Shown here piece by piece: positions 9,028-10,000 of a DNA stretch of 10,000 nt (its first letter is position 1; each line of letters opens with the position of its first letter). Under the pieces are notes generated by a model, which worked only from the letters and a program-made list of their open reading frames with translations, did no database searches and was not told the DNA's origin. The DNA lies in contig NZ_JAIWOI010000142.1 of the NCBI RefSeq assembly GCF_020217005.1, forward strand, positions 1 to 10,000, written 5' to 3'. This DNA comes from Rheinheimera sp. Its GTDB lineage: Bacteria; Pseudomonadota; Gammaproteobacteria; Enterobacterales; Alteromonadaceae. A program made the translations under genes and the position numbers.

Positions 9028-10000
9028 GCTTTATCCTCTGCAGCTATTAAATCCGCCAGATACCCAACGCTGGTGACAAAATAATAGGATCGGTTCCAGT
9101 GCATCAGAGTCTGATAGTTGCTATAAGCCAGATAGACCCGGCCATGTTCGTCATCCGGCATCACCAAGGCTGCTTTTAAATCACGGGCAGGCAGAGCTTT
9201 GCCTTCAGTGGTGCGAACTCCTAAATTTTGCCATGCAGCTAAAGAGCGTTCAGATTTAGCCCACCATTCCAGCCACTGAGTTCTGTCTTTGCTGCCTTTT
9301 GGGATCACATAAGAGAAATCAAAGTTTTTTGGTACTTTCACTTCTCTGCCCCAGGTTTGGCTATTATCCCAGCCTCTGGTTTTTAAATAGTTGGCAATAG
9401 ACGCAAAAGCGTCGGAGCGGCTTTGCCAGATATTGATATGCCCATCGCCGTCGCCGTCCTGAGCGTAGGACATAAATGCACTTGGCATAAACTGGCTTTG
9501 GCCCATAGCACCAGCCCAGGATCCGTTCATATCAGCCAATTTGACATGGCCCTGTTGCAAGATATCCAGTGCCAGAAAAAACTCGGTTTTGAAGAAAGCT
9601 TCGCGACGACCGTCATAAGCCATAGTGGCTAAAGCCGAAGGCACTGAATAGTTGCCCATAATTTTGCCAAAGCTGCTTTCTAAGCCCCACAAAGCGACGA
9701 TAAACCGTGGCTGCACACCATATTTCTGGCCTATAGCGTCCAGCTCTTGCTTATGTTCTTTGTAGTACTTACGCGCCAGAGCTATCCGTTGTTTACTGAT
9801 ACGTTTTGGTAAATAGGTATCTAAAGTTTCAGTAAATTCTGGCTGTTTTTTATCAGCCACTACAGCTGATTGGTAATGTTTTAAACTGGCAAAAACCTCT
9901 TTCACCAGCGCTTTGGAGTAGCCCTTTTGCAGAGCTTCCCGTTTTAAAGAAGCGGCATAGTGTTCAAAACTACCTTTATTCACAGCGGTTTGACTGCTTG
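9024..10000 (-). CDS. MltB-like lytic murein transglycosylase (N-terminus beyond window)
   Basis: Periplasmic enzyme that cleaves the MurNAc-GlcNAc bond of peptidoglycan, forming 1,6-anhydroMurNAc (MltB/Slt35, family GH103). Residues are numbered from the GTG at 9983. FIVALWGLESSFGK (94-107) holds the catalytic glutamate E102 (codon 9680-9678). GSWAGAMGQSQFMPSAF (154-170) is the second family motif. DGDGDGHINIW (176-186) resembles the EF-hand-like calcium loop of Slt35. A C-terminal TMHWNRSYYFVTSVGYLADLI stretch closes the domain. The frame stays open from 9983 to the right edge (further residues SSQTAV), so 9983 is probably internal and the true start, with a signal peptide or lipobox, lies outside the window. 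I therefore extend the call to 10000. It overlaps the next gene by 4 nt. I leave the symbol empty because several MltB paralogues can coexist in one genome. Confidence 0.93.
   Translation of the reverse strand, partial: SSQTAVNKGSFEHYAASLKREALQKGYSKALVKEVFASLKHYQSAVVADKKQPEFTETLDTYLPKRISKQRIALARKYYKEHKQELDAIGQKYGVQPRFIVALWGLESSFGKIMGNYSVPSALATMAYDGRREAFFKTEFFLALDILQQGHVKLADMNGSWAGAMGQSQFMPSAFMSYAQDGDGDGHINIWQSRSDAFASIANYLKTRGWDNSQTWGREVKVPKNFDFSYVIPKGSKDRTQWLEWWAKSERSLAAWQNLGVRTTEGKALPARDLKAALVMPDDEHGRVYLAYSNYQTLMHWNRSYYFVTSVGYLADLIAAEDKA

Overview
The window looks like ordinary core chromosome of a gammaproteobacterium, most likely in the Alteromonadales/Chromatiaceae area (Rheinheimera or Alishewanella type). 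That placement is an inference. It rests on an intact smc-zipA-ligA cluster beside cysZ, the very glutamine-rich SMC, the MltB/FAHD1/YcgN gene group, base composition that looks near balanced by eye, and an intergenic palindrome of a kind I associate with these genera. No phage, plasmid, IS, CRISPR, tRNA or rRNA sequence was seen.

Region 1 (1-6136, minus strand) reads right to left as smc, zipA, ligA. smc encodes the ATPase of the chromosome-condensing SMC complex. zipA encodes the membrane anchor of the FtsZ ring and starts 19 nt after the smc stop. ligA encodes NAD-dependent DNA ligase, is separated from zipA by a 90-nt gap with a terminator-like hairpin, and runs off the left edge before its BRCT domain. 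Chromosome organisation, septum assembly and DNA joining thus sit in one block.

Region 2 (6137-7182) starts with a 193-bp divergent intergenic region with a plausible promoter each way and a perfect 16-bp palindrome near the predicted smc transcription start. cysZ (sulfate uptake) follows on the plus strand. A 122-bp imperfect palindrome fills nearly the whole gap between the convergent cysZ and mscS-like genes.

Region 3 (7183-10000, minus strand) reads right to left as an MltB-like lytic transglycosylase (5' end beyond the right edge), a FAHD1/YcgM-family hydrolase or tautomerase, a YcgN-family (UPF0260) cysteine-rich protein, and a short MscS-like channel. The first three are tightly packed (4-nt overlap, then a 13-nt gap) and are probably one operon. 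The channel gene follows 56 nt later and may be co-transcribed.

I found no convincing undescribed system. The most interesting items are the 122-bp palindrome, the roughly 40% glutamine stretch of the SMC arm, and the small palindrome at the smc promoter.
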